Shown here: positions 1 through 7,449 of the stretch, piece by piece | Position numbering within the stretch: position 1 is the first letter of the stretch | Layout: each line of letters starts with the position of its first letter | DNA from: Asaia bogorensis | GTDB lineage: Bacteria; Pseudomonadota; Alphaproteobacteria; Acetobacterales; Acetobacteraceae | Reading direction: 5' to 3' | DNA: 9,351 nt | Assembly: GCA_945871455.1 (NCBI GenBank) | Contig: CAMBXJ010000137.1 | Location: forward strand, 1-9,351 | Made by a program: the position numbers and the translations under genes | The notes under the pieces: generated by a model | What the model was told of the DNA's origin: nothing | What the model saw: the letters and a program-made list of their open reading frames with translations, nothing else | Database searches by the model: none

Positions 1-1264
1 GCCAGGGCGCGGCGATGAGCTGCACGCCGATCGGCAGGGTGGGACCGCGGACCGGGACCGCGGCCACCGGCAGGCCGATAAAGGAAATCGGCTGGGTGTA
101 GATCCCGATATTGGGCCGCAACGGCACCATTTCGCCTCCCAGGTCCAGTTCGGTTTCCCCGATCAGCGGTGCGGCGCAGGGCGTGGCTGGAGCCAGTAGG
201 ATGTCCACGTCGTCGAACAACTTCAGCACGGCCTCTCGATACCAGCGACGGAATTTCTGCGCGCGGGTGACCAGGGACGCCGGCAGCAGCGCGCCGGCGA
301 TCAGGCGGTCGCGAACGGCCGGATCGAAATCTCCCGCCCGGGTGCGCAGACGGTCGAGATGCAGGGCCGCCCCCTCGGTCGTGGTGATGACAAAGGCCGC
401 GGCTCGGGCGCGCGCCGGTTCGGGCAGTTCCATCTCGCGTGAGGCGCCCAGGGCAGACGCGACGGACGCCACCGCATCCAGCGCCTGTTGGGTCGCGCCC
501 TCCTGGAAGTACCCGCCCAAGGTGGCGATCCGCAGCCCGTCGATGCCGAGCGGCAGCCGGTCGGTGATAGGTTCGGCGGGGCGGTCGACGCAGACTGGAT
601 CGGCTGGATCCGGTCCTTGCATCGCGTCATAGGCGCGCGCGAGATCGTCAACCGTCCGCGCCAGGGGTCCCAGATGGTCCAGGCTGGCAACGAACGGAAA
701 GCTGCCCGCGCGCGACAGCCGCCCGAAGGTGGGTTTCAGGCCGAACACGCCACAAAACGACGCCGGCACCCGGATCGAGCCATTGGTGTCGGACCCGAGC
801 GCCAGCGGCACCAGCGCCCCGCCCACGGCCGAACCGGATCCGCCGGAGGACCCGCCGGTCATGCTGGCAGTGTCATGCGGATTGCGTGACGGTCCGTCAT
901 GTACGTTCTCGCCGGTGAAGTCATAGGCGTATTCGCCCATGTTCAGGGCACCGACCAGAATGGCCCCGGCTGCCTCCAACCGGGTCACCAGGGTCGCATC
1001 CGCCTCGGCCGGGGGACGGGACCGGTTGATTTTCGACCCCGCGAGCGTCGGCAGTCCCGCTATATCGATCAGGTTTTTGACCGCGAAGGGCATGCCCTCT
1101 AGCGGCAAGGGCGCCCGCCCGGCGGCGCGGGAGGCATCCAATTCGGCTGCTCGCACCCGGGCGCGATCGGCGGTCACCGCGGTGAAGGCGTTGAGGCGCG
1201 GATTGCGGGCGTCGATGTCGGCGAGGGTTGCCTCGATCGTGGCGAGGGAGGATTGCGGGCTCAT
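1..1264 (-). CDS. atzE: AtzE-type amidase (1-carboxybiuret hydrolase family), partial: C-terminus beyond left edge
   Basis: Amidase-signature enzyme. The frame is open from the ATG at 1262-1264 to base 1 with no stop, giving 421 residues; AtzE proteins are roughly 450-460, so only a short C-terminal part is missing. The Ser-cisSer-Lys triad is intact: Lys63 in PFAVKNLID, Ser139 in the TGGSSGGSGS glycine-serine stretch, and nucleophile Ser163 in SDTNGSIRVPAS. The PFVASLDHLGPLART and PLIGETELDLGG stretches resemble AtzE more than general amidases. In cyanurate catabolism AtzE hydrolyses 1-carboxybiuret to 1,3-dicarboxyurea plus ammonia in the cytoplasm, in complex with AtzG; it is related to GatA of the tRNA amidotransferase. 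The ATG overlaps the atzG stop (ATGA), and I see no good Shine-Dalgarno, which suggests translational coupling. Specificity is inferred from family and neighbours; another small amide is possible. Confidence 0.88.
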   Translation of the reverse strand, partial: MSPQSSLATIEATLADIDARNPRLNAFTAVTADRARVRAAELDASRAAGRAPLPLEGMPFAVKNLIDIAGLPTLAGSKINRSRPPAEADATLVTRLEAAGAILVGALNMGEYAYDFTGENVHDGPSRNPHDTASMTGGSSGGSGSAVGGALVPLALGSDTNGSIRVPASFCGVFGLKPTFGRLSRAGSFPFVASLDHLGPLARTVDDLARAYDAMQGPDPADPVCVDRPAEPITDRLPLGIDGLRIATLGGYFQEGATQQALDAVASVASALGASREMELPEPARARAAAFVITTTEGAALHLDRLRTRAGDFDPAVRDRLIAGALLPASLVTRAQKFRRWYREAVLKLFDDVDILLAPATPCAAPLIGETELDLGGEMVPLRPNIGIYTQPISFIGLPVAAVPVRGPTLPIGVQLIAAPW

Positions 1265-1443
1265 GCGCGAAACACCGGTGCGGGTTCGGTCTCATCGGGC
1301 AGGGGGTGCGTCTCGACCTGGGCCGCGAAGCGCAATGTCATCGCCAAGGCGGCGCGAATGGCCGCCCGCCAGGTTGGGTCAATCGGGATTCCCAGGCTAC
1401 CGGTGCCGGCATCGACCAGGGCATCGAGTTCGCTGTCTTGCAT
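1261..1443 (-). CDS. atzG: AtzG-type small subunit (DUF4089), 60 aa
   Basis: A 60-residue protein whose end, PLPDETEPAPVFRA, is typical of the DUF4089/AtzG family; the middle contains GIPIDPTWRAAIRAAL. In the characterised s-triazine pathway AtzG is a GatC-like partner that wraps and stabilises AtzE, so this gene supports reading its neighbour as AtzE rather than a generic amidase. The start at 1441-1443 is chosen because a GGAGG lies 7 bases upstream and because family members begin near this point; an in-frame ATG at 1486-1488 would add 15 residues of poor family resemblance. The stop overlaps the atzE start by 4 bases, fitting equal synthesis of the two subunits. It has no catalytic residues and is expected to be purely structural. 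Genes this short are easily missed by automated annotation. Confidence 0.87.
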   Translation of the reverse strand: MQDSELDALVDAGTGSLGIPIDPTWRAAIRAALAMTLRFAAQVETHPLPDETEPAPVFRA

Positions 1444-1450
1444 GAGATCG

Positions 1451-1455
1451 CCTCC
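1451..1455 (-). promoter_or_regulatory. Ribosome binding site of atzG
   Basis: GGAGG on the minus strand, 7 bases before the ATG at 1443. It is one of the strongest Shine-Dalgarno sequences in the operon and fixes the start of the short atzG gene. It lies in the only sizeable intergenic gap (1444-1507), in which I see no promoter or convincing terminator. Confidence 0.8.
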
Positions 1456-1507
1456 GTAATGGCGTGAGCAGGCGGAGCGGCTGGTCATCCGAAAAGGGTG
1501 GACCGGG

Positions 1508-3214
1508 CTAGCGGTTGGCAAGCCAGGCGCGCCAGCCGCCGAACCGGGTGATGTCCGGCGTTTCCACGACACCGGCCGCTTCCGCCAAGAAGCCCAGGCA
1601 GGGGCCGTCCTCCAGCGTGACGATGCCGAAGCCCAGCGGCGCCGGCACCTGCGCCAGCAGGGCGCCGATGGTGGCGGTTGGCAGCGCCCACACCTCCCCC
1701 TCGATCGCGTGTCCGTCCGCTGTGCGCAGCATGCCGGGGCGGTTGCCCAGGTCGTGCAGGCGATAGGAAGGCGTCGTGCGGGCCGAACGCACGAAGCGGC
1801 CGCCGAGGCTGGTGACCTGGCCATTCAAGGGCAGGCCGGCCATATGACCTCCGACGCAGAACAGGGCGGTGTCCTCCGGCATCAACGGGTCGGGGGCTGC
1901 CGGCGGCGGCAAGGGGTGGCCGGTGGCGCCGGCCGTGGTGACCAACGCCCGGTGCACATGATCGGCCAGAGCCGCGAGCCGGCCTTCGGACCAGGCTGGA
2001 CCGATCAGGGTGACACCGACCGGCAACCCATTCGGGCCGAACCCGGCCGGCACCGCAATGGCCGCCAGATCGCAGAGATTGACGAAATTGGTGAAGGTCC
2101 CCAGCCGGCTGTTCGGTCCGATCGGATCGGCGGCGAGTTCCGCCAAAGTCGGGGTGAACGGCGCGGTCGGAACCAGCAACGCGTCGCAGGTCTCGAACAG
2201 GTTGGCGGCCAATCGTCGCGCCTGGGCCAGGCGATGGAACGCGCGAAAGGCATCGACGCTGCGCCGGGTCAGACCGCCTTCGATAATGGCGCGGGTCACC
2301 GGGAAACAATGTTCCAGCGGAAAGTCGCCCAGCGCGGCGGTTCGTTCGGCGACCCAGGGACCGTCATAGAGCAGACGGGCGATCTCCAGAAATGGCGCGA
2401 TATCGACAGGTTTGGCATCCAGCAGCGTGGCCGCCCGATGGGTCGCGGCGGTGGCCGCTGGTTCGCACACTGCGTCCGGATCGGCGAACCGCACGCGGAT
2501 CGCGGGCGGCACCGACGACCGGCGCAAATGGGGATACGGCGCGGGTCGGGAATACGGATCGGCTGGATCGTATCCGGCGATCACACGCTGCACCGCCAGG
2601 GCGGCGTCCGCCGAGCGGGCAAACACCGATATCGTATCGATCGAGCGGCAGGCCGGCACCATGCCTCGGGCCGATACACTGCCGATGGTCGGCTTCAACC
2701 CGACGATATTGCCGAACGCGGCGGGAATGCGTCCCGACCCCGCCGTGTCGGTGCCCAGTGCAAAGGGCACGATGCCAGCGGCGACGGCGCAGGCGGAGCC
2801 GGAGGATGACCCGCCGGGCACGCGCGTCGGGTCGAAGACGTTGCGGGGAACACCATAGGGGCTGCGCACGCCGACCAGACCGGTCGCGAACTGATCCAGG
2901 TTGGTCTTGCCGATCAGGATCGCGCCGGCATCGAGCAGGTGCCGTACGGCCGGTGCGTCCTCGGTCGGCGTATAGGCAAAGGCCGGACAGGCGCCGGTGG
3001 TTGGCTGGCCCGCCGCGTCGATATTGTCCTTCACCGCGAAGGGCACGCCCCACAAGGCACGTCCCTGTCGGCCCTCGGACCGCAGGGTTCGGGCGCGGGC
3101 CCGGATCGTCTCGTCGGGCATGCGAGTGATCCACAGGGCGGGATCGTCATGCGCGCGATCGGTAGCGATCGCCGCCTCCGCCGCCGCCACGGGATCGTCA
3201 ACCGACACGCTCAT
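1508..3214 (-). CDS. atzF: Allophanate hydrolase, AtzF-type, 568 aa
   Basis: Two-domain cytoplasmic enzyme converting allophanate to ammonia and CO2. The N-terminal amidase domain (about 1-430) has Lys62 in PFAVKDNID, cis-Ser136 in PGGSSSGSA and nucleophile Ser160 in TDTAGSGRIPA. The Lys-Ser-Ser spacing of 74 and 24 residues equals that of the characterised Pseudomonas AtzF triad as I remember it. Tyr283 and Arg291 in YDGPWVAER match the Tyr/Arg pair reported to hold the substrate carboxylate in the yeast enzyme. The C-terminal domain (about 448-568) has the allophanate hydrolase marks GGHMAGLPLNGQ, TTPSYRLHDLG, IEGEVWALP and VPAPLGFG and appears complete. It is not fused to urea carboxylase, so allophanate probably comes from the carboxybiuret route rather than from urea. 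The start overlaps the gntR stop (ATGA) and has GAGGAG 5 bases upstream. The N-terminus is about 30 residues shorter than Pseudomonas AtzF. Confidence 0.92.
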   Translation of the reverse strand: MSVSVDDPVAAAEAAIATDRAHDDPALWITRMPDETIRARARTLRSEGRQGRALWGVPFAVKDNIDAAGQPTTGACPAFAYTPTEDAPAVRHLLDAGAILIGKTNLDQFATGLVGVRSPYGVPRNVFDPTRVPGGSSSGSACAVAAGIVPFALGTDTAGSGRIPAAFGNIVGLKPTIGSVSARGMVPACRSIDTISVFARSADAALAVQRVIAGYDPADPYSRPAPYPHLRRSSVPPAIRVRFADPDAVCEPAATAATHRAATLLDAKPVDIAPFLEIARLLYDGPWVAERTAALGDFPLEHCFPVTRAIIEGGLTRRSVDAFRAFHRLAQARRLAANLFETCDALLVPTAPFTPTLAELAADPIGPNSRLGTFTNFVNLCDLAAIAVPAGFGPNGLPVGVTLIGPAWSEGRLAALADHVHRALVTTAGATGHPLPPPAAPDPLMPEDTALFCVGGHMAGLPLNGQVTSLGGRFVRSARTTPSYRLHDLGNRPGMLRTADGHAIEGEVWALPTATIGALLAQVPAPLGFGIVTLEDGPCLGFLAEAAGVVETPDITRFGGWRAWLANR

Positions 3215-3906
3215 GCGCTCTCCTCGCTGGTCGAGACCAACCGTAGCCTTGGCGACGGATCCAGGTCCTGCGCGTAATGTTCGTAGGCGAAATGCACGAT
3301 GCCGATATGGTCGCGCATTGCCGTTCCGGCCCCGGCGCGGTCGCCGCGTTGGATGGCGCTGACGACCCTGTCATGTTCCTCGTAGGACAAGGCCAATCGC
3401 CCGGAGGTGCGAAACTGCGCGCGCCGGAACGGAGCCAGGCGCCGGCGCGTGGTCAGGGTCACCTCCGCCAGATAGGCGTTGTGGCTGCCCAGGTAGATCG
3501 CGTGATGAAACCGCTCGTTCACTTCGTGGTAGCGTTGCGGGTCGCCGGTCTGGATCAGGTCCCGCAGGCTGGCATGGATGGCGGCCAGGTCGCGTCGTTC
3601 CGCCGGAGTCATGGCGACCGCGGCCAAACCGGCGCACAGGGCCTCCAATTCCGCCATGACGGCAAACATGTCCTCCACCTCACGGGCGGCGGGGCGGGAC
3701 ACCGCGGCGCCCCGATGTGGCTGGATGCGGACCGCTCCGGCCGAGGAGAGTTCGCGCAACGCCTCTCGCACCGGGGTGCGGGACACGCCGAAGCGCTGCG
3801 CCAGGGAGACCTCGTCCAGCGGGGTGCCGGGGCGCAGGTCGCCGCGCACGATCTCGTCGGCGATCTGCGCGCGCAGGGTCGCGGCCCGTGTGGTTTTCGC
3901 GATCAT
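3211..3906 (-). CDS. GntR-family transcriptional regulator, FCD (FadR-like) subfamily, 231 aa
   Basis: DNA-binding regulator. The N-terminal winged helix-turn-helix (about 7-70) has the GntR pattern RPGTPLDEVSLAQRFGVSRT followed by PVREALREL and HRGAAVS. The C-terminal ligand domain (about 78-215) is all-helical FCD: NERFHHAI (Asn130, His134), EEHDRV (His178) and MRDHI (His200) are the usual metal-site positions, with Asn where many members have Asp. FCD domains usually sense small carboxylates, so allophanate, carboxybiuret or the imported compound are plausible ligands; that is inference. The gene sits between the transporter and enzyme genes, 1 base after the ATPase stop and overlapping atzF by 4, so it should be co-transcribed and probably autoregulated. 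No Shine-Dalgarno is visible, so translation is probably coupled to the ATPase gene. A palindrome at 9176-9187 is a candidate operator. Confidence 0.92.
   Translation of the reverse strand: MIAKTTRAATLRAQIADEIVRGDLRPGTPLDEVSLAQRFGVSRTPVREALRELSSAGAVRIQPHRGAAVSRPAAREVEDMFAVMAELEALCAGLAAVAMTPAERRDLAAIHASLRDLIQTGDPQRYHEVNERFHHAIYLGSHNAYLAEVTLTTRRRLAPFRRAQFRTSGRLALSYEEHDRVVSAIQRGDRAGAGTAMRDHIGIVHFAYEHYAQDLDPSPRLRLVSTSEESA
3220..3225 (-). promoter_or_regulatory. Ribosome binding site of atzF
   Basis: GAGGAG on the minus strand, 5 bases before the ATG at 3214, inside the end of the regulator gene. It supports that start codon and means the hydrolase can be translated well even though it overlaps the upstream gene. 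Confidence 0.7.
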
Positions 3907-3907
3907 G

Positions 3908-5545
3908 TCAGGTCGGCGGATGCGGCACGGCCGCGAGCAGTTCCCGCGTATAGGCAGCCGTCGGGGCTTCCAGCACCTGTTCGGCGGTCCCCTGCTCCAC
4001 GATCTTGCCGGCGCGCATCACGATGACCCGGTCGCACAACAGGCGCACCACATGCAGGTCGTGACTGACGAACAGATACGACATGCCCAGGGAAATCTTC
4101 AGGTCCTGCAACAGGTTCAACACCACGGCCTGGACCGAGACATCCAGCGCCGCGGTTGGTTCGTCCAATATCACCAGATCGGGATTGAGCGCGATGGCGC
4201 GCGCGATGCCGACGCGCGCCTTCTGGCCGCCCGACATCTGATGCGGAAACCGGTCCAGCAGATGCACAGGCAGGCCAACCAGGGTGGCCAGTTCCTCGCA
4301 GCGCGCGCGCAGGGCATCGCGGCGGATCGAGCCGCCCATGCGCTGGATGGGATCGGCGATGGCGCGTTCGGCGGTGAAGCGAGGGTTCAGGCTGTCGGTC
4401 GGGTCCTGGAACACCATCTGGATCCGCTTGCGCATCGGATGCGTGGCGAAGGCGCGGGCCGGCACCGCGCCGATTTCCTGCCCGTCGAACTGGATGCTGC
4501 CGTCGCTGGGATCGAGCAGGCGCATGATCATCATCGACGTGGTGGACTTGCCGCAGCCGGATTCCCCCACCAGCCCGACACTCTCGCCGCGATCGACATG
4601 CAGGTCGATGCCGTCCACCGCATTGTTGGAACCATAGGTCTTCACCAGGCCCCGCACGTCCAGGATGCGCCCGGGTTGGATCGGCGTCGCGGGCGGTGGC
4701 GGTTCGGGCTGCGGGTCCATCACCAGGTCCCGCAGGACCGAGCCGGGTTTCGGCGTCGCCCGCAACAGGCGCTTTGTGTAAGGATGGGTGGGGGCGCTGA
4801 AGATTTTGGCGGATGGCGCGGATTCGACGACCTTGCCCTTCTCCATCACCATGACGGTGTCGCAATAGGCGGCCGCGAGGCCCAGATCGTGGGTGATCAG
4901 AATGGCCGCCATCCGCCGTTCGCGGGTCAGCTCGACCATCAGCTCCATCACCGCTTTCTGGGTGGTGACATCCAGGCCGGTGGTCGGTTCGTCGGCGATC
5001 AGCAGTTGTGGGCGGCAGGCCAACGCCAGGGCGATGACGACGCGCTGGCACATGCCGCCCGACCATTCGAACGGGTAGGCGTCGTAGCGTTCCTCCGGGC
5101 GGGCGATGCGCACGCGGTCGAGCATCGCGATCGCCTTGGCCCGCGCATCGGACCGGGTCGCCTGGGCATGGCGCAGCAGCACGTCTTCGATTTGGCGGCC
5201 GATTTTCCGGATTGGGTTCAGCGCGGCGCGAGGGTTTTGGAACACCATCGACATCTCGCGCCCGCGCAGGTCGCGCATCTGCGATTCCGGCATCGATTGC
5301 AGGGGCATGCCGGAAAAGCTGATGGACCCTTCGGCGATCCGCCCGGCGCGATCGAGAATGCGCATCACGGCATAGGATGTGACGGATTTGCCGGAGCCGG
5401 ACTCGCCGACGATGCCCAGGATTTCCCCGCGCATGACCGACAGGTCGATCCGGTCCACCGCGCGCACGGCACCGCGCCTGGTGGCGAACTCGACGGTCAG
5501 ATCACGTACGTCCAGCAGGGGAATCGGGTCCATCACCGGCCTCAT
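3908..5545 (-). CDS. Peptide/nickel-type ABC importer, fused double ATP-binding subunit, 545 aa
   Basis: Energises import by a family-5 (dipeptide/oligopeptide-type) transporter; the two ATPases (DppD and DppF equivalents) are one polypeptide, as in GsiA-type proteins. Half one has Walker A GESGSGKS (47-54), Q-loop VFQNP (101-105), signature SGGMCQR, Walker B LLIADEP (181-187) and switch His219. A proline-rich linker (about 279-291) leads to half two: Walker A GESGCGKS (327-334), Q-loop VFQDP (378-382), signature SGGQKAR, Walker B LVILDEP and switch His495. Both halves end in the oligopeptide-type tail ([12 protein letters not shown] and [12 protein letters not shown]). Both signature motifs differ from the usual SGGQRQR but keep the key SGG. 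The start at 5545 overlaps the permease stop (ATGA); an alternative ATG at 5531-5533, giving a protein 4 residues shorter, has GAGG 6 bases upstream and is a real competitor. Confidence 0.93.
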   Translation of the reverse strand: MRPVMDPIPLLDVRDLTVEFATRRGAVRAVDRIDLSVMRGEILGIVGESGSGKSVTSYAVMRILDRAGRIAEGSISFSGMPLQSMPESQMRDLRGREMSMVFQNPRAALNPIRKIGRQIEDVLLRHAQATRSDARAKAIAMLDRVRIARPEERYDAYPFEWSGGMCQRVVIALALACRPQLLIADEPTTGLDVTTQKAVMELMVELTRERRMAAILITHDLGLAAAYCDTVMVMEKGKVVESAPSAKIFSAPTHPYTKRLLRATPKPGSVLRDLVMDPQPEPPPPATPIQPGRILDVRGLVKTYGSNNAVDGIDLHVDRGESVGLVGESGCGKSTTSMMIMRLLDPSDGSIQFDGQEIGAVPARAFATHPMRKRIQMVFQDPTDSLNPRFTAERAIADPIQRMGGSIRRDALRARCEELATLVGLPVHLLDRFPHQMSGGQKARVGIARAIALNPDLVILDEPTAALDVSVQAVVLNLLQDLKISLGMSYLFVSHDLHVVRLLCDRVIVMRAGKIVEQGTAEQVLEAPTAAYTRELLAAVPHPPT

Positions 5546-6429
5546 GTGCGGCGTTGGGGATCGACGATATCGCGCACGCCGTCGCCCAGCAGGTTGAAAC
5601 AGAACACCGCGCCCATCAGGGTCAGGCCCGGAAACAGCGCGACCCACCACTCGCCCGAGATGATCCCGGCAGCACCTTCCGCCACCATGATCCCCCATTC
5701 GGGAGTCGGTGGTCGGACGCCCAGGCCGATGAAGGACAGGCCGGCGGCGTTCAGGATGGCGTAACCCATGGTCAGCGACATCTGCACCACCATGATGGGC
5801 AGGATGTTGGGCATGATATGGAACAGCAGGATGCGAAGATCGGTGTTGCCGGACAGGCGCGCGGCCATCACGAAACCGGCATCGCGGCGGATATTGGCCT
5901 CGGCCCGGGCCAGGCGTGCGTAGAGCGGGAAATTCACCACCGCCGTGGCGATCACGATGTTGGTGACCGTATTGCCCAGCGCGGCGACGATGCCCATGGC
6001 GAGCACGAAAAGCGGGAAGGCCATGATGGTGTCGGCCAACCGGCCGACGATGCGGTCGGTCCAGCCGCCGAAATACCCCGCGGCGATCCCGGCCAGCCCG
6101 CCGGCGGCGAACACCACGGCGACGGAGGTGACCGCGATGATCATGTCGAGCCGGGTCGCGACCACCACGCGGCTGAAAATGTCCCGCCCCAGTTGGTCGG
6201 TGCCGAACCAATGACTGGCGGACGGGGGGCGCAACGAGGCCGAACTGTCGGTGGCGAGAGGATCGTAGGGCACCAGTGACGGCCCCAGGATCGCCGTCAA
6301 CACCAAAAGCAGAAACAGCGCAAAGGCGAAGCCGGTGACCGGGTTTTCCGTGATGACGTGACGCGCGTGCTGCAACGTCGCGGTCAGGCCGGAGGACGGA
6401 CGGGCTTCGGAGATGCCGGCGGCGCTCAT
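5542..6429 (-). CDS. ABC transporter permease, DppC/OppC type, 295 aa
   Basis: Inner-membrane channel subunit pairing with the permease encoded just upstream. About six hydrophobic segments are visible, near residues 33-53, 96-120, 134-151, 154-170, 206-226 and 262-282. The DppC hallmark [14 protein letters not shown] (75-88) follows the first segment, and the ATPase-contact EAA loop runs through about 188-208 ([21 protein letters not shown]). The ending, with [16 protein letters not shown] and [13 protein letters not shown], is also typical of DppC-type permeases, and the length is normal for the family. The start is chosen because it overlaps the preceding permease stop by 4 bases and has AGGA 7 bases upstream; the frame stays open further upstream only as a shadow of the other permease gene. 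Substrate specificity cannot be read from this subunit. Confidence 0.93.
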   Translation of the reverse strand: MSAAGISEARPSSGLTATLQHARHVITENPVTGFAFALFLLLVLTAILGPSLVPYDPLATDSSASLRPPSASHWFGTDQLGRDIFSRVVVATRLDMIIAVTSVAVVFAAGGLAGIAAGYFGGWTDRIVGRLADTIMAFPLFVLAMGIVAALGNTVTNIVIATAVVNFPLYARLARAEANIRRDAGFVMAARLSGNTDLRILLFHIMPNILPIMVVQMSLTMGYAILNAAGLSFIGLGVRPPTPEWGIMVAEGAAGIISGEWWVALFPGLTLMGAVFCFNLLGDGVRDIVDPQRRT

Positions 6430-7445
6430 GCGTCGATCCTGACGCGCGGATCGATCAGGCCATACAGGATGTCGATACAAAGGTTCAGCAGCAGATACAG
6501 GACGGCCATAACAAGCACAAAACCTTGCACCGGGGCGTAGTCGGAGGCGATCAGCGCTTCCACCGCGTAGGAACCGATGCCGGGCCAGGCGAACACTTTC
6601 TCCACCAGCACGCTGGCACCCAGCAGGAAGGAGAACACCATGCCCAGGGTGGTAATGACCGGCAGCACCGCGTTGCGGAAGGCATAGCCCATGACCACGG
6701 TGCCCGGGGACAGCCCGGCGGCGCGGGCGGTGCGCCCGAAATCGGAGCCCAGGACCGACCGCATCGCCCCCCGCGTCATGCGCGCGATCGGGGCCAGGGC
6801 GAAGATCGCCAGGGTCGCGGCTGGCAGTGCCAATTGTGCCAAGGTGGCACGGAATGTCTCGACATCGCCGGCCAGCAGCGTGTCGATCAGGAAGAATCCG
6901 GACGCGGTGGGCGGCGCGCTGGCGAACACGTCCAGGCGGCCCAACGGCGAGGGGGCCCAGCCGAGAATGTAGTAGAACACATAGACCAGCAGTAGCCCGG
7001 TGAAAAAGACCGGCAGCGACACGCCGGCGGTTGCAACGATCCTGCACGCGTGATCAATCACCGATCGTTCCTTGAGCGCGGCGACGATACCCAGTGGCAC
7101 CGCGATCGCAACGGCCAGAACCAGCGCCACCAGCACCAGTTCGGCCGAGGCCGGCAATCTGGCCATGATGTCGGCCAGAACCGGCTGGCCCGTGGTCAGC
7201 GAAGCGCCGAAATCGCCCCGCGCCAGATCGCCGACATAGCGCAGAAACTGCACTGGCAAAGGCTGATCGAGGCCAAGGCGCGCGCGGATTTCCTCGATGG
7301 CGGCAGGGGTCGCGGCGGGGCCGGCGAAATACGCGGCGGTATCGCCTGGCAGCATGCGCGTCAGCAGGAACGTCACCACGATCACCCCAGCGACGCTGGG
7401 CAGAGCGGTCAGCAGGCGCTGTCCGATCTGGCGCGCGACACGCAC
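6426..7445 (-). CDS. ABC transporter permease, DppB/OppB type, GTG start, 339 aa
   Basis: Inner-membrane channel subunit of the importer. Hydrophobic segments lie near 12-29, 102-123, 137-160, 203-220, 265-283 and 307-329. DppB landmarks are TRMLPGDTAAYFAG (29-42), RLGLDQPLPVQFLRY (56-70), RGDFGASL (76-83), and the EAA loop with RTARAAGLS and FRNAVLPVITTLG; the protein ends IDPRVRIDA, like family members. The start is taken as GTG at 7443-7445, 4 bases after the stop of the binding-protein gene, because the family begins with a short basic stretch like RVARQIGQRLLT. A longer ATG form starting at 7532 would overlap the binding-protein gene by 83 bases and add a non-hydrophobic tail unlike the family. 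No strong Shine-Dalgarno is seen before the GTG, so coupling is likely. Confidence 0.9.
   Translation of the reverse strand: MRVARQIGQRLLTALPSVAGVIVVTFLLTRMLPGDTAAYFAGPAATPAAIEEIRARLGLDQPLPVQFLRYVGDLARGDFGASLTTGQPVLADIMARLPASAELVLVALVLAVAIAVPLGIVAALKERSVIDHACRIVATAGVSLPVFFTGLLLVYVFYYILGWAPSPLGRLDVFASAPPTASGFFLIDTLLAGDVETFRATLAQLALPAATLAIFALAPIARMTRGAMRSVLGSDFGRTARAAGLSPGTVVMGYAFRNAVLPVITTLGMVFSFLLGASVLVEKVFAWPGIGSYAVEALIASDYAPVQGFVLVMAVLYLLLNLCIDILYGLIDPRVRIDA
6437..6440 (-). promoter_or_regulatory. Ribosome binding site of the DppC-type permease
   Basis: AGGA on the minus strand, 7 bases before the ATG at 6429. It decides between this start and several longer in-frame starts that would run into the preceding permease gene. 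Confidence 0.55.
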
Positions 7446-7449
7446 GGGG

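Noticed and set aside
1444..1507. Possible hairpin hiding the atzG ribosome binding site (CGCCT with AGGCG)
   Set aside because: Only a five-base stem with a long loop; too weak to call a regulatory structure.
1261..1824. 187-residue version of the atzG frame
   Set aside because: The N-terminal part is the atzF gene read in another frame; family resemblance begins at the ATG at 1443.
1709..2809. 366-residue plus-strand open frame opposite the allophanate hydrolase
   Set aside because: Antisense shadow of atzF with no recognisable motif; the atzF frame holds the full catalytic triad and C-terminal domain.
1..3214. The two tandem amidase genes as a recent duplication
   Set aside because: They share only amidase-signature motifs. 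AtzF has its own C-terminal domain and AtzE its own small subunit, so they are old paralogues with separate functions.
3578..5764. 728-residue plus-strand open frame opposite the ATPase gene
   Set aside because: It is antisense to a clear, motif-complete ABC ATPase and part of its neighbours. Its composition (rich in His, Gln, Arg, Gly and Ala) is what GC-rich antisense frames give, and no domain is recognisable.
3908..6211. Longer ATPase starting at an upstream in-frame ATG (767 residues)
   Set aside because: The added stretch is out-of-frame translation of the DppC-type permease gene. ATPase homology begins a few residues after the ATG at 5545.
5542..7047. Longer DppC-type permease starting at 7047 (501 residues)
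   Set aside because: The extra part is a shadow of the DppB-type permease. The ATG at 6429 has a ribosome binding site and a 4-base overlap typical of this operon.
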